The position numbers were made by a program, and so were the translations under genes. A DNA stretch of 64,000 nt from NCBI RefSeq assembly GCF_000378345.1, contig NZ_KB899546.1, positions 437,523 to 501,522 of the forward strand, written 5' to 3'. Numbering within the stretch: position 1 is the stretch's first letter; each line of letters starts with the position of its first letter. The DNA is from Hirschia maritima DSM 19733 (GTDB lineage: Bacteria > Pseudomonadota > Alphaproteobacteria > Caulobacterales > Hyphomonadaceae). This document shows, in pieces, positions 1 through 7,547 of this stretch. The notes under the pieces were generated by a model. The model worked only from the letters and a program-made list of their open reading frames with translations. It searched no databases and was not told the DNA's origin.

Positions 1-148
1 AATTTTTGAAATGCCAGTAAAAAGACCCTTTTGTTGTTTTTAGCTCTCGAGCAATAGCTTCAACCCTGATGGCCGCGCGCCCACCTTGCGCCAAAGCACG
101 AAAACCCGCTGCAATCCAATCTTCTGGGGTGAGTTTATTCTGCGTCAT
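1..148 (-). CDS. TetR/AcrR family regulator, N-terminal part (cut by window edge)
   Basis: The reverse strand encodes 49 residues from an ATG at 148 and runs off the window. The visible part is a TetR N-terminal DNA-binding domain: helix 1 (TPEDWIAAGFRALAQGG), then the helix-turn-helix ending in TTKGSFYWHFKN, the usual TetR signature around the recognition helix. The ligand domain is missing, so the inducer cannot be guessed. The gene is divergent from the membrane-protein gene that starts near 228. The space between them carries two dyads built on CATACG/CGTAT, which are the obvious operators. By family analogy it represses itself and the membrane protein. The family call is secure; the target is inference. 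Confidence 0.85.
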   Translation of the reverse strand, partial: MTQNKLTPEDWIAAGFRALAQGGRAAIRVEAIARELKTTKGSFYWHFKN

Positions 149-157
149 TTCGTTTCA

Positions 158-175
158 CCATACGGTAGCGTATTG
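158..175. promoter_or_regulatory. Candidate TetR operator, imperfect copy
   Basis: CCATACGGTAGCGTATTG is an imperfect dyad with the same CATACG/CGTAT half-sites as the perfect copy 42 bases downstream. It lies 10 bases upstream of the divergent tetR start codon. Two spaced copies between divergent genes are typical of TetR autoregulation. Binding is inferred, not shown. Confidence 0.55.
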
Positions 176-199
176 ACTCTTGTTAGGACTAAGCGCAAA

Positions 200-217
200 C
201 CATACGCAAGCGTATGG
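200..217. promoter_or_regulatory. Candidate TetR operator, near-perfect palindrome
   Basis: CCATACGCAAGCGTATGG has two perfect 8-base arms (CCATACGC/GCGTATGG) around a central AA. It ends 10 bases before the ATG at 228, so a bound repressor would block transcription of the membrane-protein gene. It also argues against the longer reading frame from 180, which would place the operator inside coding sequence. Confidence 0.65.
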
Positions 218-227
218 AGAGATGAAA

Positions 228-635
228 ATGTCTAAAACTTACTTTATTTTGTCATTGTTAATGGCAGCCACTGTTGGATTACATGTTTTTGGTGGAGGAC
301 CTGAGTATGCAGACCCTTTTAAAGAGGTGATGCCCAATGCAGATCTAAAAGCAATGAGTTTGGTGTTGTGGCATGCCGTAACGGTAGTTTTAATTGCTGT
401 CTCAATTGCTTACATGTGGTTGGCATATCGACCGAGTAGGGCCCTTTATGCGTTTACCACAGGTTTTCAACTCGCTTGGGCCGCATTATTTATATTCTAT
501 GGTGTAACTATTCTGGGCGAATTTTCTACCCAACCACAATGGGTGTTGTTTACAGCGTTCCCATTGATTGCAACTTTTGCTGAATTTTCCCGACCATCAA
601 GTCGTGGAGATAATTCAACCGCTTTTCTTGTTTAA
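228..635 (+). CDS. Small integral membrane protein, TetR-controlled (hypothetical)
   Basis: The product has about 135 residues and roughly four hydrophobic segments: near residues 4-20 (YFILSLLMAATVGLHVF), 46-66, 73-96 and 104-117. It ends in a short polar tail. No enzyme motif is visible and I do not recognise the family. The frame is open from 180, but ATG 228 is preferred because GGAGAG at 216-221 gives a normal ribosome-binding spacing and the upstream stretch is operator sequence (ATG 222 is the alternative). It is divergent from a TetR gene and is its likely target. Such pairs often handle small molecules or membrane stress, but nothing in this protein shows that. Confidence 0.7.
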   Translation: MSKTYFILSLLMAATVGLHVFGGGPEYADPFKEVMPNADLKAMSLVLWHAVTVVLIAVSIAYMWLAYRPSRALYAFTTGFQLAWAALFIFYGVTILGEFSTQPQWVLFTAFPLIATFAEFSRPSSRGDNSTAFLV

Positions 636-747
636 CCATGAGATGAGTTTTGTTTATTATGAAGCATGGGTGAATGACAATTTCTCAAAAATAGTGTTTA
701 AGCCAAAATCAAACAGGAAAAACCAAGGATAAGGGTAGGTTAAATTC

Positions 748-1221
748 ATGGCTATTACTGAGAAAGAGATTGCTGGCGCACGTAAAGCGTGGGGCGAAGC
801 GTTAATTGCCATCGCAAAAGCTTATGAAGCAGATGGAATTGATGGCGCGCGATCAGTTGCGAGCGATGTTTTGGACGCTGCATATGGCTACAACATGGGA
901 GATGTGTTGTTCAAGCCAACGCTAGCAAGCGGTGAGAAAACATTCCGCCCCAGCAAAAAGGGCGCGCTTTCCTATTTTGTCGGACATGATGATGATTACC
1001 CTTTAGATGGTGGATTTGGCATCAAAGGCTGGCGTGAATGTGAGTCTGAAACATCTGCTGTCTTCATCGAAGGCGATGTTGCCATGTGGATGGGGTGGGT
1101 CACTATGACCGACAAAGATGGAAATGTAACGAAAGTAGATAAAAGCTGGGGTTACAAAAAAGATGCTGAGGGCACACTTCGTATCGTGTTGCACCATTCA
1201 TCTTTGCCTTATCAACCTTAA
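748..1221 (+). CDS. Conserved hypothetical protein, possibly NTF2/SnoaL-like
   Basis: A cytosolic-looking protein of 157 residues without signal peptide or membrane segment. The N-terminal half is helical (residues 5-45). The second half alternates strands and turns, with FIEGDVAMWMGWVTMTDKDG followed by KVDKSWGYKKDAEGTLRIVL and an HHSSLPY end. A helical start followed by a curved sheet ending in a His-containing strand resembles small NTF2-like proteins, but this is a fold guess from pattern alone. The gene stands alone between a membrane-protein gene and a convergent minus-strand gene. A dyad follows the stop codon. Function unknown. Confidence 0.65.
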   Translation: MAITEKEIAGARKAWGEALIAIAKAYEADGIDGARSVASDVLDAAYGYNMGDVLFKPTLASGEKTFRPSKKGALSYFVGHDDDYPLDGGFGIKGWRECESETSAVFIEGDVAMWMGWVTMTDKDGNVTKVDKSWGYKKDAEGTLRIVLHHSSLPYQP

Positions 1222-1237
1222 TTGGTTTTGATCTCAC

Positions 1238-1270
1238 TGACTGCCCGGGTTTTTGAAATTGGGGCAGTCA
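1238..1270. terminator. Hairpin between convergent genes
   Basis: TGACTGCCC at 1238-1246 is fully complementary to GGGCAGTCA at 1262-1270, with a 15-base loop. It sits between the ends of the convergent genes at 748-1221 and 1284-1778. No strong T-run follows on either strand, so termination is plausible but not certain. Confidence 0.5.
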
Positions 1271-1283
1271 TTCGTGTTTGAAA

Positions 1284-1778
1284 TTATTTCTTTTTACGTG
1301 GCTTGGGCGGATCTTCAGGCGTTGGCATGCCTGGGTTTGGGAATAAATCAAACTGACGGGGATCAGCTTTGCGCACACGAGGTTTGCGTACACTTAGGCC
1401 GAAACGCTCACGGCGTTTATCTGGGCGAGTAAAATAAATATCGTCAGTATTTTCTTCTGCGCGGGCTGCTTTTTCTTCATTTATTTTTGCATCTTCTGCC
1501 TTAGCTTCTTCATTTGAGATAGCTTTCCAGAATGTGATTGCAAAAACAGTGTCGCCTTCTTTGTCTTCATATACGTGAACAAAGCCGTTCGCACGGGCAT
1601 TGTCTGCTTTGTCGAGTGCGGCTTCGATGTCTTCTTTCGGTGGTTTGAGCCACTCCGTGATAAGGCTTACCCTGGCATCTGCTGCGGCAAATGCTTGAGC
1701 TTGAGTCGCGCACAAGGTGTTCTCATCTGAGAAAAGTGCTGAATGTGCATCTTTGGCAAGTGGATAAGATAGTCCCAT
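1284..1778 (-). CDS. Hypothetical protein, charged, lysine/proline-rich C-terminus
   Basis: A soluble protein of 164 residues of unknown function. Residues 1-85 look folded (MGLSYPLAKDAHSALFSD, then a helix and a strand pair ending VFAITFWKAIS). Residues 88-110 are a Glu/Ala/Lys-rich helix, and the end is a disordered basic tail finishing PKPRKKK. An RPDKRRERFGLSVRKPRVRK segment could bind nucleic acid, which is inference from charge only. Start ATG 1778 is supported by AGGAG upstream. It lies downstream of mmcB on the same strand with a gap of about 60 bases and could be co-transcribed with it. Confidence 0.65.
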   Translation of the reverse strand: MGLSYPLAKDAHSALFSDENTLCATQAQAFAAADARVSLITEWLKPPKEDIEAALDKADNARANGFVHVYEDKEGDTVFAITFWKAISNEEAKAEDAKINEEKAARAEENTDDIYFTRPDKRRERFGLSVRKPRVRKADPRQFDLFPNPGMPTPEDPPKPRKKK

Positions 1779-1841
1779 TTTGAAAGGGAACTCCTGTAAA
1801 TCTTCGTTTTGGTCTAGTTATATCTAAGCGTTAGGCGAGAT

Positions 1842-2300
1842 TTATGCCATAGGAGTGGTCAAGTTCTGGTAAAGACGTGATGCCGCAATTCTTGCAAATT
1901 TCAGCGTCATTGCTTTTCGGCGAGGTCCAGACAATTTATGAAGAGCTGCTTCTCGAATTATAGCGCCCCCAAACTGATCTGCTATTGCGTATCCAGTTTC
2001 TGCCGGGAGGCGGTCAATCGGAAAATCTTGATCAACAGCGAAGATAAAATAGTCGCAAAAGTCTCTATATTCTGGCCATTTCTCGTCTGAGGAGAAATCT
2101 GCCAGACATGACTTCACCTCAATGATGAGAATTTCCCCTTTATGGTTAATGGCCAATATATCAGCGCGCCGATTATTGGCTAAACTCACCTCCATCAAGC
2201 TGTTCCAACCTAGATTGTGAAGCATGCGAGAAGCGCCAGCGAATACTGCATCTGCGCGTGATGTATCTCGCTTGACAATAGGGGTGTTTTCTTGGGGCAT
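1842..2300 (-). CDS. mmcB: MmcB family DNA repair protein
   Basis: The product resembles the MmcB family (DUF8-type PD-(D/E)XK nuclease fold) known from Caulobacter as an SOS-induced factor in mitomycin C damage repair. The core ADILAINHKGEILIIEVKS supplies the D...EVK nuclease signature, followed by WPEYRDFCDYFIFAVD, which is well conserved in the family. The open frame extends to 2354, but ATG 2300 gives a 152-residue product of normal length and leaves a perfect LexA box just upstream instead of inside the gene. Induction by DNA damage is therefore likely. The start has only a weak Shine-Dalgarno. Identity is confident; nuclease activity is from family knowledge. Confidence 0.85.
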   Translation of the reverse strand: MPQENTPIVKRDTSRADAVFAGASRMLHNLGWNSLMEVSLANNRRADILAINHKGEILIIEVKSCLADFSSDEKWPEYRDFCDYFIFAVDQDFPIDRLPAETGYAIADQFGGAIIREAALHKLSGPRRKAMTLKFARIAASRLYQNLTTPMA

Positions 2301-2315
2301 CGATGATTCTGATTC

Positions 2316-2330
2316 GTTCAGTTTTGGTTC
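2316..2330 (-). promoter_or_regulatory. LexA/SOS box of the alphaproteobacterial type
   Basis: GTTCAGTTTTGGTTC matches GTTC-N7-GTTC exactly, the LexA site of alphaproteobacteria. It ends 16 bases upstream of the chosen mmcB start, a position that would block transcription. In Caulobacter mmcB is a known LexA target, so site and gene agree. Confidence 0.8.
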
Positions 2331-2470
2331 TGAATTTAATAGAACATTAACCATAACAGTTTTTGCAATAGTTGCCAGAACGTTCCATAAACTTATTGCT
2401 TAATATATAAAGAAATTCTTCTTGAAATGCCTTTTGATATATAGGTTGAACGAAATCAGAATGAGGCAGA

Positions 2471-2905
2471 ATGACTATGTTGGTATCCGATGAAGCGTGG
2501 GGGTGTGCACCCGATAATCGATCAATCATTGAGCTCGCAAATAGGGCATTGGACCGATTGATCCCCCATATCTCGAGTATATCTAAAGACATAGAAATTG
2601 TTGTTGAAGATTTAGTCGATGAGGAATCGCTGGAGAAACTGTTTATCGAGGACCCTTACGAGGTTCTCGGTGTTAATTCCGGTATGCTAGATTCGCTGGA
2701 ACTACATCGGGTGGGGGTAAAACCTAAGTTCTGGCTTTATAGATTGCCCTTGCTGAAGTGTTGGATAGAAGCTGGAGATGTTGTTTTAGAAACGCTGATA
2801 GCAAATGCAGTTTTGCAGGAAATTAGATCCTATTATCGATTGGACGTAGATGAATGTGAAACGGCGCTGCTCAATGCAGGTTATGATATCAAACAGCTTG
2901 GTTAG
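2471..2905 (+). CDS. Zincin-like metallopeptidase family protein with lost active site
   Basis: The 144-residue product follows the layout of the small bacterial zincin family (DUF1025/Zincin_1): IEIVVEDLVDEESLEKLFIE (residues 37-56), a DPYEVLGV turn, WLYRLPLLKCWIEAG, then the helix that normally carries HExGHH. Here that helix reads QEIRSYYRL from residue 116. The first His is Gln, the second is Ser and the third is Tyr; only Glu117 remains. Metal binding should be abolished, so this is probably a pseudoenzyme or a decaying paralogue. The frame is intact and GAGG precedes the ATG. It is divergent from mmcB, and its stop overlaps the end of the TetR gene by four bases. Confidence 0.75.
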   Translation: MTMLVSDEAWGCAPDNRSIIELANRALDRLIPHISSISKDIEIVVEDLVDEESLEKLFIEDPYEVLGVNSGMLDSLELHRVGVKPKFWLYRLPLLKCWIEAGDVVLETLIANAVLQEIRSYYRLDVDECETALLNAGYDIKQLG

Positions 2906-3519
2906 GTGTCAGTTTTTCTTAGACTATCGGCAACTGTATCCACGAGAGCAGCTAAATAACTCTCAGGAATTGGAGCGCGCATTGCTACAATTCTGTGCCA
3001 CACAGGCCCAAGAAGACTTTCTACGATAAAATCGATATCCCAATCTCTGCGGATAAGGTTTTTGTTGGTGTTTTCAGCTAAAACAAAACGGATGGGCTTT
3101 TTATAAGTTTCAGTTATCCATTTTCGGAAGATTTCGTTGGCTTCATCAGTATCAGCGGCAGCTAGAAGAACTCCGCGCCATTTGTGTGCGCCATCTCCCA
3201 ACCTTATGTCCTGTATAAGAGGAGTGACGATGGCGAGAAGACGTTCTTTTAGACCAGTGTTGGGATCAGTTCCCTTGGGAATATCTTCGAGTGCTGCTTC
3301 AACGACGAGGCATGCAGGGGTAGGCCACCATCTATAAATAGTCTGTTTGGAAGCTTTTGCATTTTTGGCAACACGGTCGACGCTGAAATTGCGCCATCCA
3401 TTGCTTGTCAATTCTTCCAGCGCTGCTTTTTGCACGGCAAGACGAGATGCCTCGCTGCGTTTAGGGCCTGCACGACGCGTTGATGCTTTTGTCTTTGTCT
3501 TCTCTGTAGTTTCGGCCAT
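2902..3519 (-). CDS. TetR/AcrR family transcriptional regulator
   Basis: A 205-residue regulator. A basic N-terminal arm (KTKASTRRAGPKR) leads into the TetR helix-turn-helix, VDRVAKNAKASKQTIYRWWP, at residues 48-67. The rest is a helical ligand-binding and dimerisation domain similar to the TetR_C_11 type (RLGDGAHKWRGVLLAAADTDEANEIFRKWI). TIYRWW in place of TLYRHF is usual for this subgroup. The gene converges on the zincin-like gene with a four-base overlap. The nearest possible target on the other side is the LysE-type exporter gene, which has the same orientation and lies about 120 bases further on; no palindrome links them. Effector unknown. Confidence 0.88.
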   Translation of the reverse strand: MAETTEKTKTKASTRRAGPKRSEASRLAVQKAALEELTSNGWRNFSVDRVAKNAKASKQTIYRWWPTPACLVVEAALEDIPKGTDPNTGLKERLLAIVTPLIQDIRLGDGAHKWRGVLLAAADTDEANEIFRKWITETYKKPIRFVLAENTNKNLIRRDWDIDFIVESLLGPVWHRIVAMRAPIPESYLAALVDTVADSLRKTDT

Positions 3520-3635
3520 GCTTTGCCAACCTTAAGGTTTTGATTCGCTTGGTTCGGCCATATTCTAGGATTTTAACTATAAAGGGAAGGTTTGGTCGTC
3601 GTTATTTACAAGGTTAACCCCAAACTGTTGGGTGA

Positions 3636-4277
3636 TTAGTGCCCAGAACCATTGGCTGGCGGAAATAAAGTGACGTAAAGTGCGAACATCGCGGACCCAG
3701 CCATTAGAATTGCTGCGGAACGGGCAAACCATTTAGCAAACTTCGGGCTTTGGAAATTACGAGACAATTTTTCTGCAGCGACAGCATATACAGCAAGACC
3801 CACTAATTCGGTGACGGTAACAGTGGCAATGATGATCATGATTTGAGGAATTAGTTCTTTTTCAGTGCTGATATAAGCTGGGAGCAATCCACCAAAAAAT
3901 ACCAGCGCATTGGGGTTGGCCAGTTGCAATCCAATGCCTTTTCCAAAAAGAACGCGGCGTCTGGGAATTACTTTGGCATTGAGGGTCATTGCATCGCTGT
4001 TTTTTATCATTGACCAAGCTAGCCAGAAGATGAACGCCACCCCCGCCAGTTTTAAAAGCATAAAGAAATCTGGAAAGGCGGCAGCTAAAGCCGCTGCCCC
4101 CGAGACGGCAAGAGCTATCCATACAAGGTTTGCTGTAGATATGCCGATACCAGCAACCATGGCGGGCGCAACCCCATATTTTAAGGAAGATGATGTGACT
4201 AACATCACAGCAGGGCCGGGGGTTAATCCGCCTGAGAAAAAGAGAGCTACTAATGCAAGCCAAATAGAAAAATCCAT
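3636..4277 (-). CDS. LysE/RhtB family amino-acid exporter
   Basis: An inner-membrane exporter of about 213 residues with six predicted membrane segments. The family signature GLTPGPAVMLVTSSSLKYG lies near residues 17-35. LysE/RhtB proteins export amino acids or homoserine-lactone-like metabolites; the substrate here is unknown. The frame is open to a TTG at 4313, but ATG 4277 gives the standard N-terminus MDFSIWLALVALFFSGG. The start codon sits inside the right arm of an 11-base inverted repeat, which could restrict translation. A second LysE gene lies at 24.5 kb, so there are at least two paralogues here. Confidence 0.87.
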   Translation of the reverse strand: MDFSIWLALVALFFSGGLTPGPAVMLVTSSSLKYGVAPAMVAGIGISTANLVWIALAVSGAAALAAAFPDFFMLLKLAGVAFIFWLAWSMIKNSDAMTLNAKVIPRRRVLFGKGIGLQLANPNALVFFGGLLPAYISTEKELIPQIMIIIATVTVTELVGLAVYAVAAEKLSRNFQSPKFAKWFARSAAILMAGSAMFALYVTLFPPANGSGH

Positions 4278-4299
4278 GGCGACATAGCCGCCATGGATT
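4271..4299 (-). promoter_or_regulatory. Perfect 11-base inverted repeat over the lysE-type start codon
   Basis: AATCCATGGCG (4271-4281) and CGCCATGGATT (4289-4299) are perfect complements separated by seven bases. In the minus-strand transcript the hairpin buries the ATG at 4277 and is followed by a short U stretch (AUUUUUCU), so it could act as a translation lock or as an attenuator. It could also bind a dimeric regulator as DNA. Confidence 0.5.
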
Positions 4300-4355
4300 T
4301 GAAAAAGGATCAATGCCTTTAATAGAAAAATTTCAGCTATTTTCGCTGATAGTAT

Positions 4356-4883
4356 CTATTTTTTTGCGCGTTCTACTGCAGCAGAGATAAGTTCTTCTGC
4401 TTTTTCGCGATCGCCCCAGCCTTTAATCTTCACCCATTTACCTGGTTCGAGGTCTTTATAGTGCGTGAAAAAGTGCTCAATGCGTTGTGGCGTGATTTCT
4501 GGAAGATCAGTGTAGTTCTGCACATCATTGTAGAAGGCTGTCATTTTTTGGTGAGGCACAGCGAGAATTTTTTCATCCTCACCGCCATCATCTTCCATCA
4601 TCAACACGCCAACAGGGCGTACACGTAGTACACAACCAGGCACAAGAGCGCGCTGACCAATACACATGACATCGATTGGGTCGCCATCCAATGAAAGTGT
4701 GTGCGGTACGAATCCATAGTTACATGGGTAGCGCATGGGTGTGTAAAGATAGCGGTCAACGAACATCGCGCCAGAGTCTTTGTCGATTTCGTATTTGATC
4801 GGCTCACCGCCAAGAGGAACTTCGATCACGACGTTCAAATCATTTGGTGGGTTTTTACCAATGCTAACTTTGTTCAGGTCCAT
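4356..4883 (-). CDS. ppa: Inorganic pyrophosphatase
   Basis: A family I soluble pyrophosphatase that hydrolyses pyrophosphate to orthophosphate and so drives biosynthetic reactions. From ATG 4883 the product has 175 residues, the typical bacterial length. The signature [11 protein letters not shown] carries the metal-binding aspartates, preceded by [14 protein letters not shown]. Upstream, AGGGAC gives the ribosome-binding site and TATTAT a candidate -10 box. The longer open frame to 4931 adds sequence unlike the family and is rejected. It lies 133 bases downstream of argG on the same strand, with a hairpin between them, so it is probably transcribed separately. Confidence 0.96.
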   Translation of the reverse strand: MDLNKVSIGKNPPNDLNVVIEVPLGGEPIKYEIDKDSGAMFVDRYLYTPMRYPCNYGFVPHTLSLDGDPIDVMCIGQRALVPGCVLRVRPVGVLMMEDDGGEDEKILAVPHQKMTAFYNDVQNYTDLPEITPQRIEHFFTHYKDLEPGKWVKIKGWGDREKAEELISAAVERAKK

Positions 4884-4959
4884 GTCCCTAATCCCATATA
4901 ATATTGTTTTTTTCAGCTTAGCCGAGCACAACCATTTGTACCAGTAAGGCTATCGTCGT

Positions 4960-4992
4960 AGGGGAATGCAAGCAATGTGCTAAGATTCCCCT
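4960..4992 (-). terminator. Hairpin downstream of argG
   Basis: AGGGGAAT (4960-4967) pairs with ATTCCCCT (4985-4992), with an inner GCA/TGC stem. It starts 25 bases after the argG stop codon. No T-run follows, so it may be a weak or Rho-assisted terminator or an mRNA-stabilising hairpin. Confidence 0.4.
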
Positions 4993-5016
4993 TCGATATT
5001 GCGATAATTTATCGGC

Positions 5017-6261
5017 TTAGATGTTTCTGCCTGCTTTTTTGTCACGTGCAGCCAACAAACGCAAACGCAGAGCATTTAGTTTGATGAAGCCTTCAGCGTC
5101 TTTCTGGTCATATGCACCTGCATCATCTTCAAATGTTACGTGTGCTTCAGAGTAGAGAGAGTAAGGGCTTGTACGTGCCATTAGGTGTGTTGCACCTTTA
5201 TAGAGTTTCAAAGTGACTTCACCGGTTACCATTGTTTGTGAAGCATCAATAGCAGCTTGAAGCATTTCACGTTCAGGAGACCACCAGAAACCGTTGTAAA
5301 TAAGCTCGGCATAACGAGGCATTAGCTCGTCTTTAAGGTGTGCAGCGCCGCGGTCCATTGTGACTTGTTCAATGCCGCGGTGAGCAGCCAAAAGAATTGT
5401 ACCACCTGGTGTTTCGTAAATACCGCGAGATTTCATACCTACGAAGCGGTTTTCCAGAAGATCCAGACGACCAATACCGTGCTTGCGACCAAGCTCGTTT
5501 AGTTTTGTAAGTAGTTCTGCAGGAGAGAGCTTTTCACCATTGATTGAAACAGCATCACCACGTTCAAAGCCAACTGTGATTTCTTCCGGTGTGTCAGGTG
5601 CTTCTTCAGGAGAAACTGTACGTTGGAAAACAAACTCTGGCGCGGAGACACCTGGGTCTTCCAAAGCTTTACCTTCTGAAGAAGTGTGAAGCAGATTTGC
5701 GTCAACAGAGAATGGAGCCTCACCGCGTTTGTCCATAGGAACAGGAATTCCGTGCTTTTCGGCAAATTCTAAAAGGTGAGTACGAGATTTGAAATCCCAA
5801 TCGCGCCAAGGTGCAATCACGCGGATGTCAGGGTTGAGTGCATAATAACCTAGTTCAAAACGAACTTGGTCATTACCTTTACCAGTTGCGCCGTGACATA
5901 CAGCATCTGCACCAACTTGCTCAGCAATTTCGATTTGACGCTTGGAAATTAGTGGGCGGGCAATTGAAGTTCCAAGAAGGTAGACACCTTCATAGACTGT
6001 GTTTGCACGGAACATTGGGAAGACATAATCGCGTACGAAATCTTCGCGAAGATCATCGATGAAGATGTTTTCTTCTTTAATACCAAGTTGAAGAGCTTTA
6101 TCGCGAGCTGGACCAAGTTCTTCGCCTTGTCCGAGGTCGGCAGTAAATGTCACAACTTCACAACCAAATTCAGTCTGAAGCCATTTCAGAATGATAGATG
6201 TGTCTAGACCGCCTGAATAAGCAAGGACGACTTTTTTAGGTGGGTTGGTTGCAAGGGACAT
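5017..6261 (-). CDS. argG: Argininosuccinate synthase
   Basis: This enzyme joins citrulline and aspartate using ATP to form argininosuccinate, the penultimate step of arginine synthesis. The 414-residue product has the ATP pyrophosphatase P-loop [14 protein letters not shown] at residues 14-27 and the substrate-binding segment [16 protein letters not shown]. It is colinear with type I ArgG and normal in length. ATG 6261 is chosen over an in-frame TTG at 6270 because AGAAGG lies 10 bases before the ATG and almost touches the TTG. No ARG-type operator was recognised upstream. No other arginine gene is in the window. Confidence 0.97.
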   Translation of the reverse strand: MSLATNPPKKVVLAYSGGLDTSIILKWLQTEFGCEVVTFTADLGQGEELGPARDKALQLGIKEENIFIDDLREDFVRDYVFPMFRANTVYEGVYLLGTSIARPLISKRQIEIAEQVGADAVCHGATGKGNDQVRFELGYYALNPDIRVIAPWRDWDFKSRTHLLEFAEKHGIPVPMDKRGEAPFSVDANLLHTSSEGKALEDPGVSAPEFVFQRTVSPEEAPDTPEEITVGFERGDAVSINGEKLSPAELLTKLNELGRKHGIGRLDLLENRFVGMKSRGIYETPGGTILLAAHRGIEQVTMDRGAAHLKDELMPRYAELIYNGFWWSPEREMLQAAIDASQTMVTGEVTLKLYKGATHLMARTSPYSLYSEAHVTFEDDAGAYDQKDAEGFIKLNALRLRLLAARDKKAGRNI

Positions 6262-6440
6262 GAACGTCAAACCTTCTACATGTTTGTGGATAACTTAATT
6301 GAGCTGCAACATAGCGATGCTTTCAGCTTCTGCAACACCGCTCTTATAATGAGTTTTGTACAGCGCAAGACCTAATTGCGAAATTCTTCTCAATTGCCTA
6401 TAGAAAGCGAACTATAAATCGCGGGGTGGGCTGCTGAAAT

Positions 6441-7454
6441 ATGATAAATTGGTTTAAGATTCTTGGTGTTAGCATGTTGTTGCTAATCTGCACCGCTTTT
6501 TCAGCAAATGCGCAGGATGCAGATGAAAAAGCTGAAGTGGATGTCGTGACTGTTGGTACTTACATCAATGATATTCAAATGATCGACATGCCAAGCCATT
6601 CATATGTGGTCGACATGTATGTTTGGTTCAGGTGGAATAATCCCGATATCAATCCGCTAGAAACCTTCGAATTCATGAACACTTTTGATCCTGAAGCGCA
6701 TGTCGAGGAGGCAGGGTATGATGAACCTCAGCCTCAACCTGATGGATCGCTCTATGGATATATTCGACACCAGGGCGCGTTTTCGACAAAGTTTCATATA
6801 GAGAAATACCCATTCGATTCTCACGAACTGAAAGTGTTCATTGAGGATGCTGAGTATTCTGTGGATGAAGTTGTTTATCGCGCAGATGAAAAGCCCCTTA
6901 CTCTGAACCCGGATATCGAATTGCCTGGCTACGATATCGTCAATCCCAGCTTTAAGATTGAAGGGAAGTTGTACAATACCAATTTTGGAGACCTGAATGA
7001 TGCGGGGGCATCATCGTACTCTCGTTTTACAGTGGTGTTGCCAATAGTGCGGCCAGCGTTTTCTGGAGGGGTGAAAACCTTCTTGCCTGTCTTTTTGATT
7101 ATTCTATGTGCTGCATTGTCATTGTTGCTGGATCCGGTGCATGTGGAAGCACGCGTTGGGCTGTCTATCACAGCTCTTCTGACACTGGTAGCAACACAAT
7201 TCACAGCTTCGAGTGACTTGCCTCAAGTTGCTTATTTAACGATGTTGGATCAGATTTATATTGCATCCTACATGTATATTCTTGTCGTTGTGAGCTTAGT
7301 TGTAAGAGGAACACGTATTGACGAACAAGGAGCAATTCAAGGCGTGGCAGGTGCAACAGCAGAACTCGCAAAAGGTGGACCTAGAGCCGCTATTATTGTG
7401 ACGGCTGCCTATATGGCAGTGGTCATACTTATTCTGATGTTTAGTCTCATATAA
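6441..7454 (+). CDS. Prokaryotic pentameric ligand-gated ion channel (Cys-loop family, GLIC/ELIC-like)
   Basis: A 337-residue membrane receptor. A signal peptide (residues 1-25, ending SANAQ) precedes a beta-sandwich extracellular domain: VGTYINDIQMIDMPSHSYVV, DMYVWFRW, and KYPFDSHELKVFIED, the conserved Y/F-P-F-D loop that lacks the eukaryotic disulphide cysteines, as in other bacterial members. Four membrane helices follow near 210-231, 237-258, 268-290 and 313-335. The pore helix begins VEARVGLSITALLTLVATQF; Glu at the -2' position, as in GLIC, suggests cation selectivity (inference). The agonist is unknown. It is followed by rhodanese and VWA genes in the same orientation after 93 bases. 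Confidence 0.88.
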   Translation: MINWFKILGVSMLLLICTAFSANAQDADEKAEVDVVTVGTYINDIQMIDMPSHSYVVDMYVWFRWNNPDINPLETFEFMNTFDPEAHVEEAGYDEPQPQPDGSLYGYIRHQGAFSTKFHIEKYPFDSHELKVFIEDAEYSVDEVVYRADEKPLTLNPDIELPGYDIVNPSFKIEGKLYNTNFGDLNDAGASSYSRFTVVLPIVRPAFSGGVKTFLPVFLIILCAALSLLLDPVHVEARVGLSITALLTLVATQFTASSDLPQVAYLTMLDQIYIASYMYILVVVSLVVRGTRIDEQGAIQGVAGATAELAKGGPRAAIIVTAAYMAVVILILMFSLI

Positions 7455-7513
7455 GGCAAAACAAACACAATCATAACCTGAACAGAGCCTTATTTAGTAT
7501 TCACTCTAAGTTC

Positions 7514-7530
7514 ATCGAGACGATCTCGAT
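7514..7530 (+). promoter_or_regulatory. Short dyad upstream of the rhodanese gene
   Basis: ATCGAGA and TCTCGAT are perfect 7-base arms separated by CGA, just upstream of a strong ribosome-binding site (GAGGAGGG, 7537-7543) and the ATG at 7548. It could be an operator or a small leader hairpin; no T-run supports termination. Confidence 0.4.
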
Positions 7531-7547
7531 AGGACGAGGAGGGACCA

